From contig JAFGUS010000050.1 in assembly GCA_016938395.1 (NCBI GenBank), forward strand, positions 1 to 33,581: a stretch of DNA of 33,581 nucleotides, read 5' to 3'. Shown piece after piece: positions 16,072 through 24,413 of the stretch (position 1 is its first letter; each line of letters opens with the position of its first letter). The notes under the pieces were generated by a model. The model saw only the letters and a program-made list of their open reading frames with translations. It searched no databases and was not told where the DNA came from. This stretch comes from Coriobacteriia bacterium. GTDB lineage: Bacteria; Actinomycetota; Coriobacteriia; Anaerosomatales; Anaerosomataceae. The translations under genes were made by a program, and so were the position numbers.

Positions 16072-17273
16072 GCGACGCGCGCGACGACATCGTGACCGTC
16101 GGGCTGCTCGCCGAGGGCATGCACGACCCCGGCGTGCCGCCGGCCGGCATCCGCCGGGCGCCCACCGGCGTCGACGACCTGGCCACCGAGCACCTCATCG
16201 TCAACATGGGCCCGCAGCACCCGTCCACGCACGGTGTCCTGCGCATGCTCGTGGAGCTCGACGGCGAAGAGGTCAAGAACGCCGAGGTCACCCTCGGCTA
16301 CCTGCACCGGGGTATCGAGAAGCTGGCCGAGCACCGCCGGTTCGATGCTCTCGGCACGCTCATGGACCGGGGCGACTATGTCTCGGGCATCATGGGCGAG
16401 ACCGCCGTGGCGCTCGCGGTGGAGCAGCTGATGGAGATCGAGGTCCCGCGCCGCGCGCGGTGGATCCGCGTGATGATGGCCGAGCTCAACCGGATCGCCA
16501 CCCACCTGCTTTGGTACGGCACGATGGGGCTCGACACCGGCGCGATGGGGCCCTTCCTGTACGCGATGCGTGATCGCGAGTCGCTGCTCGACATCCTCGA
16601 GGCGGTGAGCGGTGCGCGCATGATGTTCAACTACGTACGCCCCGGTGGCGTGGTGGCCGATCTCCCGGTGAGCATCGAGGCGAAGATCCGCGAGTTCTGT
16701 GATGCCTTCGATACGTACGTGGACGAACACGACGCGATCCTCGCGGGCAACGAGATATTCCAGGCGCGCCTCGACGGCATTGGTGTGATCGATGCCGAGA
16801 TGGCGCTCGCGTTCGGTCTCACGGGTCCCAACCTGCGCGCGTCGGGCGTGGACTTCGACCTGCGCAAGAGGCGGCCGTACGACGCGTACGACGAGATGAT
16901 CTTCGACGTGCCGCTCGGCGTCACCGGCGACGCCATGGACCGGTTCAGTGTGCGCATGGAGGAGATGAGGCAGTCGAGTCGCATCATCCGCCAGTGCATC
17001 GAGGGGATGCCCGAGGGCGGGTACACCGCCAAGGTACCCAAGGTCCTCAAGCCTCCGGCGGGTGAAGTCTACGCGTCGGTCGAGTCCGCGCGCGGCGAGG
17101 TAGGCATCCACCTGGTCACCGATGGCGGCACGTCACCGTATCGCATGCACTACCACGGCCCCTCGCTCTACGCGCTGCAAGCACTCGAGGACCTGATGCC
17201 GGGCTATCTGCTTGCGGACGGCTGCATCATGATCGGCTCCGCCGACATCATGCTCGGGGAGGTGGACCGATGA
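16068..17273 (+). CDS. nuoD: Complex I subunit NuoD (49 kDa subunit)
   Basis: A 401-residue subunit forming the quinone-binding pocket with NuoB and related to the large subunit of [NiFe]-hydrogenases. It contains NMGPQHPSTHGVLR near residue 45, followed by GYLHRGIEKLAE, and G-M-P-E-G-G-Y near the C-terminal part. The cysteine pairs that bind Ni-Fe in hydrogenases are absent, as expected for complex I. The GTG start overlaps the nuoC stop (GTGA) and has GAGGAGG upstream. A start at the GTG gives an N-terminal extension of about 40 residues before the conserved core. Confidence 0.96.
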   Translation: MSDARDDIVTVGLLAEGMHDPGVPPAGIRRAPTGVDDLATEHLIVNMGPQHPSTHGVLRMLVELDGEEVKNAEVTLGYLHRGIEKLAEHRRFDALGTLMDRGDYVSGIMGETAVALAVEQLMEIEVPRRARWIRVMMAELNRIATHLLWYGTMGLDTGAMGPFLYAMRDRESLLDILEAVSGARMMFNYVRPGGVVADLPVSIEAKIREFCDAFDTYVDEHDAILAGNEIFQARLDGIGVIDAEMALAFGLTGPNLRASGVDFDLRKRRPYDAYDEMIFDVPLGVTGDAMDRFSVRMEEMRQSSRIIRQCIEGMPEGGYTAKVPKVLKPPAGEVYASVESARGEVGIHLVTDGGTSPYRMHYHGPSLYALQALEDLMPGYLLADGCIMIGSADIMLGEVDR

Positions 17274-18307
17274 GTCCCACGCTCGCCGTCGTCGTGAAGC
17301 TCGTCTCGATCATCGCACTCATGCTCACCAACGGCGTCTTCATGATCTACCTGCTCCGCAAGGTGCTCGGGCACCTGCACATCCGCCTCGGCCCGATGCA
17401 CGTGGGTCCGCACGGCATCCTGCAGACGATGAACGACGTCATCAAGCTGCTCACCAAGGAGGACCTCACACCGCGCCTGGCGGACAAGGCGCTGTTCTTC
17501 CTCGCACCGATGATCGTGTTCGTGCCGTCGTTCATGGCGTACCTCGCGCTGCCGTTCTCCGACACGCTCAAGGCCACATCGCTCGAGACCGGGCTGCTCT
17601 TCACCTTCGCGGTTCTCTCGGTGGTACCGATCGGCATCCTGCTCGCGGGATGGTCGTCGGGTAACAAGTGGGGCCTCCTGGGTGGCATGCGCTCTGCCGC
17701 GATGCAGATCGCCTATGAGGTGCCGCTGCTCCTCTCGGCGCTGCCTGTCGTCATGCTGGCGGGAACCACGGACCTCGGCGGCATCGTCGACGCGCAGGCG
17801 GGTACCTGGCTATCGGTCATCCCGCGCTGGTTCATCACAAACCCGCTCATCTGGCCGACGTTCCTCATCTTCGTCATCGCCTCGCTCATCGAGGTGAACC
17901 AGACGCCGTTCGACATGTCGGAGGCCGAGTCGGAGCTCGTCGCGGGATTCGGCGCCGACTACTCGGCCATGAAGTTCGGCCTCATCTACCTCTCCGAGTT
18001 CTCCAACACCTTCGTGATGTCCGCGCTGGGTGTGACGCTGTTCTTCGGTGGCTGGCTCGTGCCGTGGATCCCGATGAGCTGGTACGAGGCGGTGCCGGTG
18101 TTGGCTCCGACGGTGTTCATGCTCAAGACGTATCTTGGCATCGTGCTCATGTGGTGGATACGTGGAACGTATCCGCGCGTGCGTATCGACCAGCTCATGG
18201 ACCTCGGCTGGAAGCGTCTGATCCCCGCCGCACTCGTGATGATCGTGCTCACCGGCGTGGTGGACAAGCTCATCGTGCCGCTGTTCAACGGGGCGGTGAG
18301 TTGGTGA
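17270..18307 (+). CDS. nuoH: Complex I subunit NuoH
   Basis: A 345-residue membrane subunit with about eight helices that links the quinone site to the proton-pumping arm. The hallmark loop reads EVNQTPFDMSEAESELVAGF, close to the usual E-x-N-R-x-P-F-D-L-x-E-A-E-S-E-L, with Gln in the Arg position. The early R-L-G-P-M-H-V-G-P-x-G-x-L-Q segment is also conserved. ATG overlaps the nuoD stop (ATGA). nuoE, nuoF and nuoG, which sit between nuoD and nuoH in many genomes, are absent. Confidence 0.97.
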   Translation: MSPTLAVVVKLVSIIALMLTNGVFMIYLLRKVLGHLHIRLGPMHVGPHGILQTMNDVIKLLTKEDLTPRLADKALFFLAPMIVFVPSFMAYLALPFSDTLKATSLETGLLFTFAVLSVVPIGILLAGWSSGNKWGLLGGMRSAAMQIAYEVPLLLSALPVVMLAGTTDLGGIVDAQAGTWLSVIPRWFITNPLIWPTFLIFVIASLIEVNQTPFDMSEAESELVAGFGADYSAMKFGLIYLSEFSNTFVMSALGVTLFFGGWLVPWIPMSWYEAVPVLAPTVFMLKTYLGIVLMWWIRGTYPRVRIDQLMDLGWKRLIPAALVMIVLTGVVDKLIVPLFNGAVSW

Positions 18308-18819
18308 TGTGGGGTAAGGGACTCATCAACGGGCTGCGGTTGAGCCTGAAGAATGCGATGCGCGGGCCCATCACGGTGCAGTATCCGTACGAGAAGCTCG
18401 AGTTGCCCGAGCGCTCGCGCTGGGCGGTGCGGCCCACATACTTCGACGACGGCTCACCCCGGTGCACCGCGTGCATGACGTGCGTGCGCGTGTGTCCGGA
18501 CCATATCCTGTCGATCGATCTGGAGTCGCGCGAGGACAAGGTCAAGCATATCGAGGCGTTCGGGTACGAGGTCGGCGCCTGTATGATGTGCGGCCTGTGC
18601 GTGGAGGCGTGTCCGTTCGACGCCATCATGATGAGCCACGAGTATGAACTCGCGGTGATCGACCCCGCAGCACTTGCGGAGAACCTGCTCGTGGATGTGG
18701 ACGCGGCCACGAATGCGCGCCACAAGGCGGAGAAGGGTGCGGCCACGGCCGCCGAGCCCGCGCTGAACGCCGGGCCCGCGCTGAACGCCGAGACCGCGGG
18801 GGGCGGTGACGCCTCATGA
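18307..18819 (+). CDS. nuoI: Complex I subunit NuoI (two [4Fe-4S] clusters) with an Ala-rich tail
   Basis: A 170-residue ferredoxin-like subunit. Two cluster motifs, CTACMTCVRVCP and CMMCGLCVEACP, hold clusters N6a and N6b and carry electrons to NuoB. The last 35 residues are low in complexity (Ala, Glu, Gly) and include a tandem PALNAGPALNAE, encoded by a 16-base direct repeat. This tail is not part of the conserved fold. ATG at 18307 shares its A with the nuoH TGA; an in-frame GTG lies just before it at 18304. With NuoE-G missing, NuoI is the likely entry point for electrons from an unknown donor. Confidence 0.95.
   Translation: MWGKGLINGLRLSLKNAMRGPITVQYPYEKLELPERSRWAVRPTYFDDGSPRCTACMTCVRVCPDHILSIDLESREDKVKHIEAFGYEVGACMMCGLCVEACPFDAIMMSHEYELAVIDPAALAENLLVDVDAATNARHKAEKGAATAAEPALNAGPALNAETAGGGDAS
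18757..18790 (+). repeat. 16-bp direct repeat in the 3' end of nuoI
   Basis: CCCGCGCTGAACGCCG occurs at 18757-18772 and 18775-18790, a period of 18 bases (six codons). It encodes the duplicated P-A-L-N-A unit of the NuoI tail and is probably a slippage duplication. Confidence 0.85.
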
Positions 18820-19316
18820 GCCAGACGCTTCCCACCGTGGCGTTCTACCTTCTCGCATTCGCCGCGCTCTACGGCGCGATCTCGATGATGTCCACGCGCA
18901 ATGTCGTGCACGCCACGGTCTGGCTGCTCGAGGTCATGCTGGCGACCGCCGGGATCTACCTCGCTCTCGGCGCCGAGTTTCTGGCGCTCGTCCAGGTGCT
19001 CGTCTACGCGGGCGCGGTGGCGGTGCTGACGCTCTTCACGGTCATGCTGACGTTGCGCCGGCGGGAGGACGCGGTCAGGCCGTTCCCGGTCGCATGGGGT
19101 TCGCTCGCCATGGCTGCGCTCTTCACTGGCGGCGTGTTGCTTGCGCTCAACGGCTTCTGCTCGGTGCCGACTGGCATGCCTGCGACCGCGCCAGGCCTCG
19201 AGGACTTTGGGCGCGAACTCTTCACCACCTGGATGGTGCCCTTCGAGATCGCCTCGCTCGTGCTCCTGGCCGCGCTCATCGGCGCGGTGTGGTGGACGGG
19301 GGGTGACGACCGGTGA
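18816..19316 (+). CDS. nuoJ: Complex I subunit NuoJ
   Basis: A 166-residue membrane subunit with five predicted helices. The typical third helix L-V-Q-V-L-V-Y-A-G-A-V-A-V-L-T-L-F-T-V-M-L is clear; its pi-bulge takes part in coupling. ATG overlaps the nuoI stop, and the end overlaps nuoK by four bases. Length and order (I-J-K) are normal. Confidence 0.95.
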   Translation: MSQTLPTVAFYLLAFAALYGAISMMSTRNVVHATVWLLEVMLATAGIYLALGAEFLALVQVLVYAGAVAVLTLFTVMLTLRRREDAVRPFPVAWGSLAMAALFTGGVLLALNGFCSVPTGMPATAPGLEDFGRELFTTWMVPFEIASLVLLAALIGAVWWTGGDDR

Positions 19317-19624
19317 CCGTCGGACTCCCGCACCTTCTCACACTCTCCGCGATGCTGTTCGGCATCGGTCTTTACGGCGCGCTTTCGCGCAAGAACGCCG
19401 TCCACGTGATGATGTCGCTCGAGCTCATGGCCAACGCCGTGAACCTCAACCTCGTGGCCTTTTCGCGGTTCGTCACTCCTGAGGCGATGACCGGCCAGTT
19501 CTTCGCCGTCTTCTCGATGGTCGTCTCGGCTGCCGAGATCGGTCTCGGCCTCGGACTCGTGCTTGCCATCTACCGGCGGAAGCGCAGCGTCGAGCTCGAC
19601 GCCATGCAGGAGCTGAAGGGGTGA
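19313..19624 (+). CDS. nuoK: Complex I subunit NuoK
   Basis: A 103-residue membrane subunit with three helices, at normal length. The two buried glutamates of the proton path are present as E37 in SLELMANAVN and E75 in SAAEIGLGL. The GTG start overlaps the nuoJ stop, and the end overlaps nuoL (GTGA). Confidence 0.96.
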   Translation: MTVGLPHLLTLSAMLFGIGLYGALSRKNAVHVMMSLELMANAVNLNLVAFSRFVTPEAMTGQFFAVFSMVVSAAEIGLGLGLVLAIYRRKRSVELDAMQELKG

Positions 19625-21528
19625 GCATGGGCTACGTTCTCCTCATCCCGCTCCTTCCAGCGCTCGCCTTTGCGGTACTCGCCCCGATGCCGCGCACCGT
19701 CCGCACCCGGCTCGTCCCACTGGCCGTGGGGGCCGTTCTCGGCTCGCTCGCCCTCTCCGTCGCGGCCTTCCTCGCGGTGTGGCCCGGCGGTCATGTGGGA
19801 GAGCCCACCTGGCAGGGCGCGGTCACCATCGCGCACGTCGGCGACCGAGCTCTCTCGCTCGGCCTCGCCCTCGAGCCCGTCTCGGCGATCATGCTCCTGG
19901 TGGTGGCGGTCGTGGGCGCGGCCGTGCAGGTCTACTCGCTCGGCTACATGCACCGGGAGGAGCGCATCGGTTGGTACTACGCCGCGCTCTCGCTCTTCAC
20001 GGCCGCGATGCTCGCGCTCGTGTTATCCGACAACTTCCTCGGGCTGTTCATGGCCTGGGAGGTCATGGGGCTCTGCTCGTACCTGCTGATCGGCTTCTGG
20101 CACGAGCAGGAGGCCCCACGGCTCGCGAGCATCAAGGCGTTCCTCACCACCAAGGTGGGCGACCTGGGATTCATGCTCGCACTCGCCGTCGTCTACGCCG
20201 AGGTGGGTGCGTTCGACTTCGCGACGGTGCTCCACCATGACTGGAGCGCCGGAACCGCCACGCTCGTAGCGCTCCTGATGCTCTTTGGCGCGATGGGGAA
20301 GAGCGCGCAGTTCCCGCTGCACGTCTGGCTCCCCGACGCGATGGCGGGTCCCACGCCGGCCTCCGCGCTCATCCACGCGGCGACGATGGTCGCCGCCGGT
20401 GTCTTCCTTGTCGTACGCGCGCTGCCGATCTTCGAGGCGAGCGGCGTCGCACTCACGATCACGCTGTGGGTAGGACTGGTCACGGCGCTTCTGGCGGGAC
20501 TGCTCGCGATGGTGCAGCACGACATCAAGAAAGTGCTGGCATACTCCACGATCAGCCAGCTCGGTTTCATGTTCATCGCGCTCGGCGCGGGCGGATCCAC
20601 CGCCGCGCTCTACCACCTCGTGACGCACGCGTACTTCAAGTCGCTGCTCTTCCTCGGTGCGGGTGTGATCATCCACGCGGCGCACACGCAGGACATGCGC
20701 GAGATGGGCGGGTTGGCCAAGAAGCTGCCGGTCACTTCGCTCGCGTTCGCGTCGGGTTCTCTCGCGCTTGCGGGCATCGTTCCGTTCTCGGGGTTCTGGT
20801 CCAAAGACGAGATCCTCACCGTACTGCTGCACGAGCATCAGTACGCCGCGTTCGGGATTGCGCTGCTGGCTGCCTTCATCACCGCCTTCTACGTGGCTCG
20901 CCTCTGGTTCCGTGTCTTCACGGCGCCGACACAGCAGGTCGGGCTTCACGAGGGGCATCGCTCGATGCTTGCACCGATGGCGGTGCTCGCTGCGATCACG
21001 GCGGTCGTCGGCTTCTTCGGGCCGACCCTCGGCGAGTTCCTCGGCCACGAGATCCCGTGGCCTGCACTCGGGACCGCAGCGATCTCCACGGCTGCGGCGG
21101 TCGCTGGTATCGCGTTCGGGTGGTGGGTCTACGGTCGCACGACGTCGGTCGTCAACACGCAGGCCATCAAGCAGCGCTTCCCGCACGCGTACGGCGTGCT
21201 GACGAACAAGTACTACTTCGATCTCACCTACGGGTACTTCGTCGTTGGCGGCTACACGGCGCTTGCACGCGGCCTGGCGACATTCGATGGAAGCATCGTG
21301 GACGGCGTCGTCAACGGCGCTGCGCGCCTCTGGCGATCTCTCGCATCCGTCGGCTGGCTTTTCGACGGCCGCGTCATCGACGGCGCGGTCAACGGCGCGG
21401 CGTCGGCGGTCAGAGCCGCAGGCGCCCGGATGCGCACGCTCCAGACCGGAAGCGTGCGCGGCTATCAGACGCTCGTCGCGGGAGCTGTCGTGCTTCTCGT
21501 GATCTGGATCCTCGTGAAAGGGGCCTAG
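19621..21528 (+). CDS. nuoL: Complex I antiporter-like subunit NuoL
   Basis: A 635-residue membrane subunit related to Mrp antiporters, forming the distal proton channel. Key residues are E147 in FMAWEVMGLCSYLLIGFW and K227 in GAMGKSAQFPLHVWLPDAM. The C-terminal lateral helix region follows. Near the end there is an internal repeat, FDGSIVDGVVNGAA and FDGRVIDGAVNGAA, about 33 residues apart, then a final helix. The GTG at 19621 overlaps the nuoK stop; an ATG two codons downstream is an alternative. Confidence 0.96.
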   Translation: MSMGYVLLIPLLPALAFAVLAPMPRTVRTRLVPLAVGAVLGSLALSVAAFLAVWPGGHVGEPTWQGAVTIAHVGDRALSLGLALEPVSAIMLLVVAVVGAAVQVYSLGYMHREERIGWYYAALSLFTAAMLALVLSDNFLGLFMAWEVMGLCSYLLIGFWHEQEAPRLASIKAFLTTKVGDLGFMLALAVVYAEVGAFDFATVLHHDWSAGTATLVALLMLFGAMGKSAQFPLHVWLPDAMAGPTPASALIHAATMVAAGVFLVVRALPIFEASGVALTITLWVGLVTALLAGLLAMVQHDIKKVLAYSTISQLGFMFIALGAGGSTAALYHLVTHAYFKSLLFLGAGVIIHAAHTQDMREMGGLAKKLPVTSLAFASGSLALAGIVPFSGFWSKDEILTVLLHEHQYAAFGIALLAAFITAFYVARLWFRVFTAPTQQVGLHEGHRSMLAPMAVLAAITAVVGFFGPTLGEFLGHEIPWPALGTAAISTAAAVAGIAFGWWVYGRTTSVVNTQAIKQRFPHAYGVLTNKYYFDLTYGYFVVGGYTALARGLATFDGSIVDGVVNGAARLWRSLASVGWLFDGRVIDGAVNGAASAVRAAGARMRTLQTGSVRGYQTLVAGAVVLLVIWILVKGA

Positions 21529-21532
21529 CAGC

Positions 21533-22996
21533 GTGAATCTCCCTCTGCTCACGCTCATCGTCTTCCTCCCACTCTTCGGGGCCGCCGCGGTCGCGTTGCT
21601 CGGCAACGCGCGTGCCGGCGTGGGGCGCATCACCGCCGTCGCTGTAGCGGTGGTCGATCTCGCACTCGTAGCGTGGGTGACGGTGCGCTTCGACGTCTCC
21701 ACGGGCATGCAGTTCGTGGAGAAGGCCGTGTGGGTGCCGCAGGCAGGCATCACGTACCATCTCGCGCTCGACGGGATGTCGCTCGCGATGGTCGCGCTCT
21801 CGGCACTGCTCACCGTGCTCGCGATCGTGGCCTCGTGGAAGACTGAGAAGAATCCGGCCCTGTGGTTCTCGATGCTGTTGCTGCTCGAGGTGGGGATGAA
21901 CGGCGTCTTCCTGGCGATGGACTTCGTGCTCTTCTATGTGTTCTGGGAGCTCGTCCTCGTGCCGATGTACTTCCTCATCGCCACGTGGGGCGGTCCGCGT
22001 CGTCAGTACGCCGCCGTGAAGTTCTTCCTCTACACGCTCTTCGGAAGCGTGTTCATGCTCGTGGGCATCATCGCGCTCTACCTGCAGACGGGCACCTTCG
22101 ACATCCTCGAGATGGTGGGCGCCGGACTTGATCCGAAGTTCCAGTGGTGGGTCTTCGCCGCGTTCTTCCTCGGCTTCGCTGTGAAGGTTCCGGTCTTTCC
22201 GCTCCACACGTGGCTCCCCGACGCACACGTGGAGGCGCCGACCGCGGCCTCGGTGCTCCTCGCGGGCATCCTGCTCAAGATGGGTTCGTACGGCTTCCTG
22301 CGCATCTCGCTTCCGATCCTGCCTGACGCCGCGCACCAGTGGAGCACGTTCATCGCAGCGCTTGCCGCCATCTCGATCGTCTACGGCGCGGCGGTGGCCT
22401 TCGCGCAGACCGACATGAAGAAGCTCGTCGCCTACTCGTCGGTGTCGCACATGGGCTTCGTCATGCTCGGCATCGCCTCGATGACGCCTGAGGGACTCAA
22501 CGGCGCTGTGGCGGTCATGTTCAGTCACGGCGTGGTCACAGGCATGCTCTTCTTCCTCGTGGGGATGGTCTACGAGCGCACGCACACCCGGATGATCGCC
22601 GAGGTCTCGGGCCTGTCCTCAAAGGTGCCGGTCGCGGGCGGTCTGCTCGCGTTCGCCTCGTTCGCCTCGCTCGGCCTTCCAGGGCTCTCCGGGTTCGTGG
22701 GCGAGTTCCTGAGCCTGCTCGGTGCGTGGGCGTCGGACATCCCCGTTGGCTGGGTGGTCGTCTCGGCCATCGGCGTATTGCTTGCCGCGGCCTACATGCT
22801 CTGGCTCGTCCAGCGCGTGGTGCTCGGTTCGCCGAGTCCGGCCGTGGATCACATCACCGATCTGTCCAGGCGCGAAGTCCTCGTCCTGGTGCCGCTGGTG
22901 GTGCTCACGTTCGTGGTGGGCATCTACTGGGATTCGCTCCTGCGCTTCACCGACCCTGCCGTGCAGTCGATCCTCGTGATGATGGGTGGCGCCTAG
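21533..22996 (+). CDS. nuoM: Complex I antiporter-like subunit NuoM
   Basis: A 487-residue proton-channel subunit. E139 lies in FYVFWELVLVPMYFLI, and the lysine-bearing helix segment A-V-K-V-P-V-F-P-L-H-T-W-L-P-D-A-H-V-E-A-P-T is intact. It is full length. The GTG at 21533 starts four bases after the nuoL stop, with AAAGGGG upstream. It is followed by nuoN within two bases. Confidence 0.96.
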   Translation: MNLPLLTLIVFLPLFGAAAVALLGNARAGVGRITAVAVAVVDLALVAWVTVRFDVSTGMQFVEKAVWVPQAGITYHLALDGMSLAMVALSALLTVLAIVASWKTEKNPALWFSMLLLLEVGMNGVFLAMDFVLFYVFWELVLVPMYFLIATWGGPRRQYAAVKFFLYTLFGSVFMLVGIIALYLQTGTFDILEMVGAGLDPKFQWWVFAAFFLGFAVKVPVFPLHTWLPDAHVEAPTAASVLLAGILLKMGSYGFLRISLPILPDAAHQWSTFIAALAAISIVYGAAVAFAQTDMKKLVAYSSVSHMGFVMLGIASMTPEGLNGAVAVMFSHGVVTGMLFFLVGMVYERTHTRMIAEVSGLSSKVPVAGGLLAFASFASLGLPGLSGFVGEFLSLLGAWASDIPVGWVVVSAIGVLLAAAYMLWLVQRVVLGSPSPAVDHITDLSRREVLVLVPLVVLTFVVGIYWDSLLRFTDPAVQSILVMMGGA

Positions 22997-22997
22997 C

Positions 22998-24365
22998 ATG
23001 TCCGAGCTGCTGCTGCTCGCACCCGAGCTCCTCGTGCTGACCGGCGCGCTTGTCGCGCTGTTCGCCGACCGCGTCACCACGCACCCTCGTGCCGCAGCGC
23101 ACATCGGCGCGCCGCTCGCGCTCGTCGCGGCGGTCGTCGCGGCGGTCATCGGTACCCGCGGCGGCATCTTCGCAGGCATGCTCTCTCTCGATGGGATGGC
23201 GGTGTTCGCCCGGATAGGGATCGCCGCGCTGCTCGCGGTCTGGCTCCGCTGGGTCTCCGGCCGGGGTACCGGCAGCGAGCGGTCCGCCGAGGCGGTCGCC
23301 CTCGCGATGCTCTCGGCCGTCGGCGGCATGCTGATGGTCTCCGCGCGCGACCTCATCGTGCTGTTCATCTCGCTCGAGCTCTCCACCATGCCGGCGTACG
23401 TGCTCATGGGCTACCGCCGCGATGACGCGCGCGGGCTCGAGGGCGCGCTCAAGTACTTCCTGCTCTCGATGCTCACGAGCCTCATCATGCTCTACGGGCT
23501 CTCGTTCGCGTACGGCATTTCCGGCTCCACCGCATTCGGCGATCTGGGGGTCGTGGACTCCGGCACGCTCGGTCAGCTCGCCGTCGCGTTCGTGCTCGTG
23601 GGACTTTTCGCCAAGCTCTCGGCGGCTCCGTTCCACTACTGGACACCGGACGCCTACGCCGGTGCTCCCGCGTCGTCGGTGGCGTACGTCTCCACGGTGC
23701 CCAAGATCGCCGGCGTTGTCGCACTCGCGCAGCTGGTGGCCGCGTTCACCGACAACGGTGGGACCGTCGTTCCGGTCCTGGTCGCCGGGTCGCTTCTCTC
23801 GATGCTCGTCGGCAATCTCGCCGCCTACCCGCAGACCGACCTCCGCCGCCTGATGGCGTACTCGGGCGTGGCGCACAGCGGCTACATCCTGCTGGCCGTC
23901 GCATCCGGTCGTGCCGGCGCGGTCGCCGCGGTCTTCTACGTCGTCGCCTATGCGGTGCCCTCGATGGCGATCATGCTGCTCGGCTCCGAGGAGGGCACGG
24001 CGCTCGATGACCTCTCGGGATTGGCCGCGCGACGGCCCGCGGTGGCGTGGGCGTCGGTCGTGTGGTTGCTCTCCCTCGTGGGGATCCCGCCGATGGTGGG
24101 CTTCTTCGGTAAGCTGACGATGTTCACCGCGGCGCTCGACAGCGGCCTTCTGTGGCTTGTGATCGTCGCGGTCTCGATGAGCGTCATCTCGGCCGGCTAC
24201 TACTTCAGGGTCCTGCGCGCGGTCTTCTTCGGTGAGCGTGCTGACGCGTGCTGCGCGACCCGCAGTCCCGCGGCGGCCGTCGCCTATGCCGCTCTCACGC
24301 TTGCAACGCTCGCACTCGGTATCCTGGCATCGCCAGTGCTGGAGCTCTTCGGTCTCCGGTTGTAG
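22998..24365 (+). CDS. nuoN: Complex I antiporter-like subunit NuoN
   Basis: A 455-residue subunit, the third antiporter-like channel of the membrane arm. The conserved glutamate is E127 in FISLELSTMPAYVLMGY, and the segment L-S-A-A-P-F-H-Y-W-T-P-D-A-Y-x-G-A-P is typical of NuoN, as is GIPPMVGFFGK. The ATG at 22998 sits one base after the nuoM stop; a GTG at 22986 would add four residues. It is the last gene of the cluster. No nuoE, nuoF or nuoG is found up to the window end. Confidence 0.95.
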   Translation: MSELLLLAPELLVLTGALVALFADRVTTHPRAAAHIGAPLALVAAVVAAVIGTRGGIFAGMLSLDGMAVFARIGIAALLAVWLRWVSGRGTGSERSAEAVALAMLSAVGGMLMVSARDLIVLFISLELSTMPAYVLMGYRRDDARGLEGALKYFLLSMLTSLIMLYGLSFAYGISGSTAFGDLGVVDSGTLGQLAVAFVLVGLFAKLSAAPFHYWTPDAYAGAPASSVAYVSTVPKIAGVVALAQLVAAFTDNGGTVVPVLVAGSLLSMLVGNLAAYPQTDLRRLMAYSGVAHSGYILLAVASGRAGAVAAVFYVVAYAVPSMAIMLLGSEEGTALDDLSGLAARRPAVAWASVVWLLSLVGIPPMVGFFGKLTMFTAALDSGLLWLVIVAVSMSVISAGYYFRVLRAVFFGERADACCATRSPAAAVAYAALTLATLALGILASPVLELFGLRL

Positions 24366-24387
24366 GCTGTCCTCGACCGGGTATCCG
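24360..24387 (+). promoter_or_regulatory. Candidate promoter for the htrA-like gene
   Basis: TTGTAG at 24360-24365, a 16-base spacer, then TATCCG at 24382-24387. The -35 overlaps the nuoN stop. A small hairpin (CCGGG 24377-24381 with CCCGG 24391-24395) overlaps the -10. Confidence 0.3.
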
Positions 24388-24413
24388 TTCCCCGGAAGGG
24401 AAGTGGTCCTGAA

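Noticed and set aside
20023..21813. A 596-codon minus-strand frame opposite nuoL and nuoM
   Set aside because: It lies opposite two certain complex I genes, and its product is rich in Arg, His and Glu without any family pattern.
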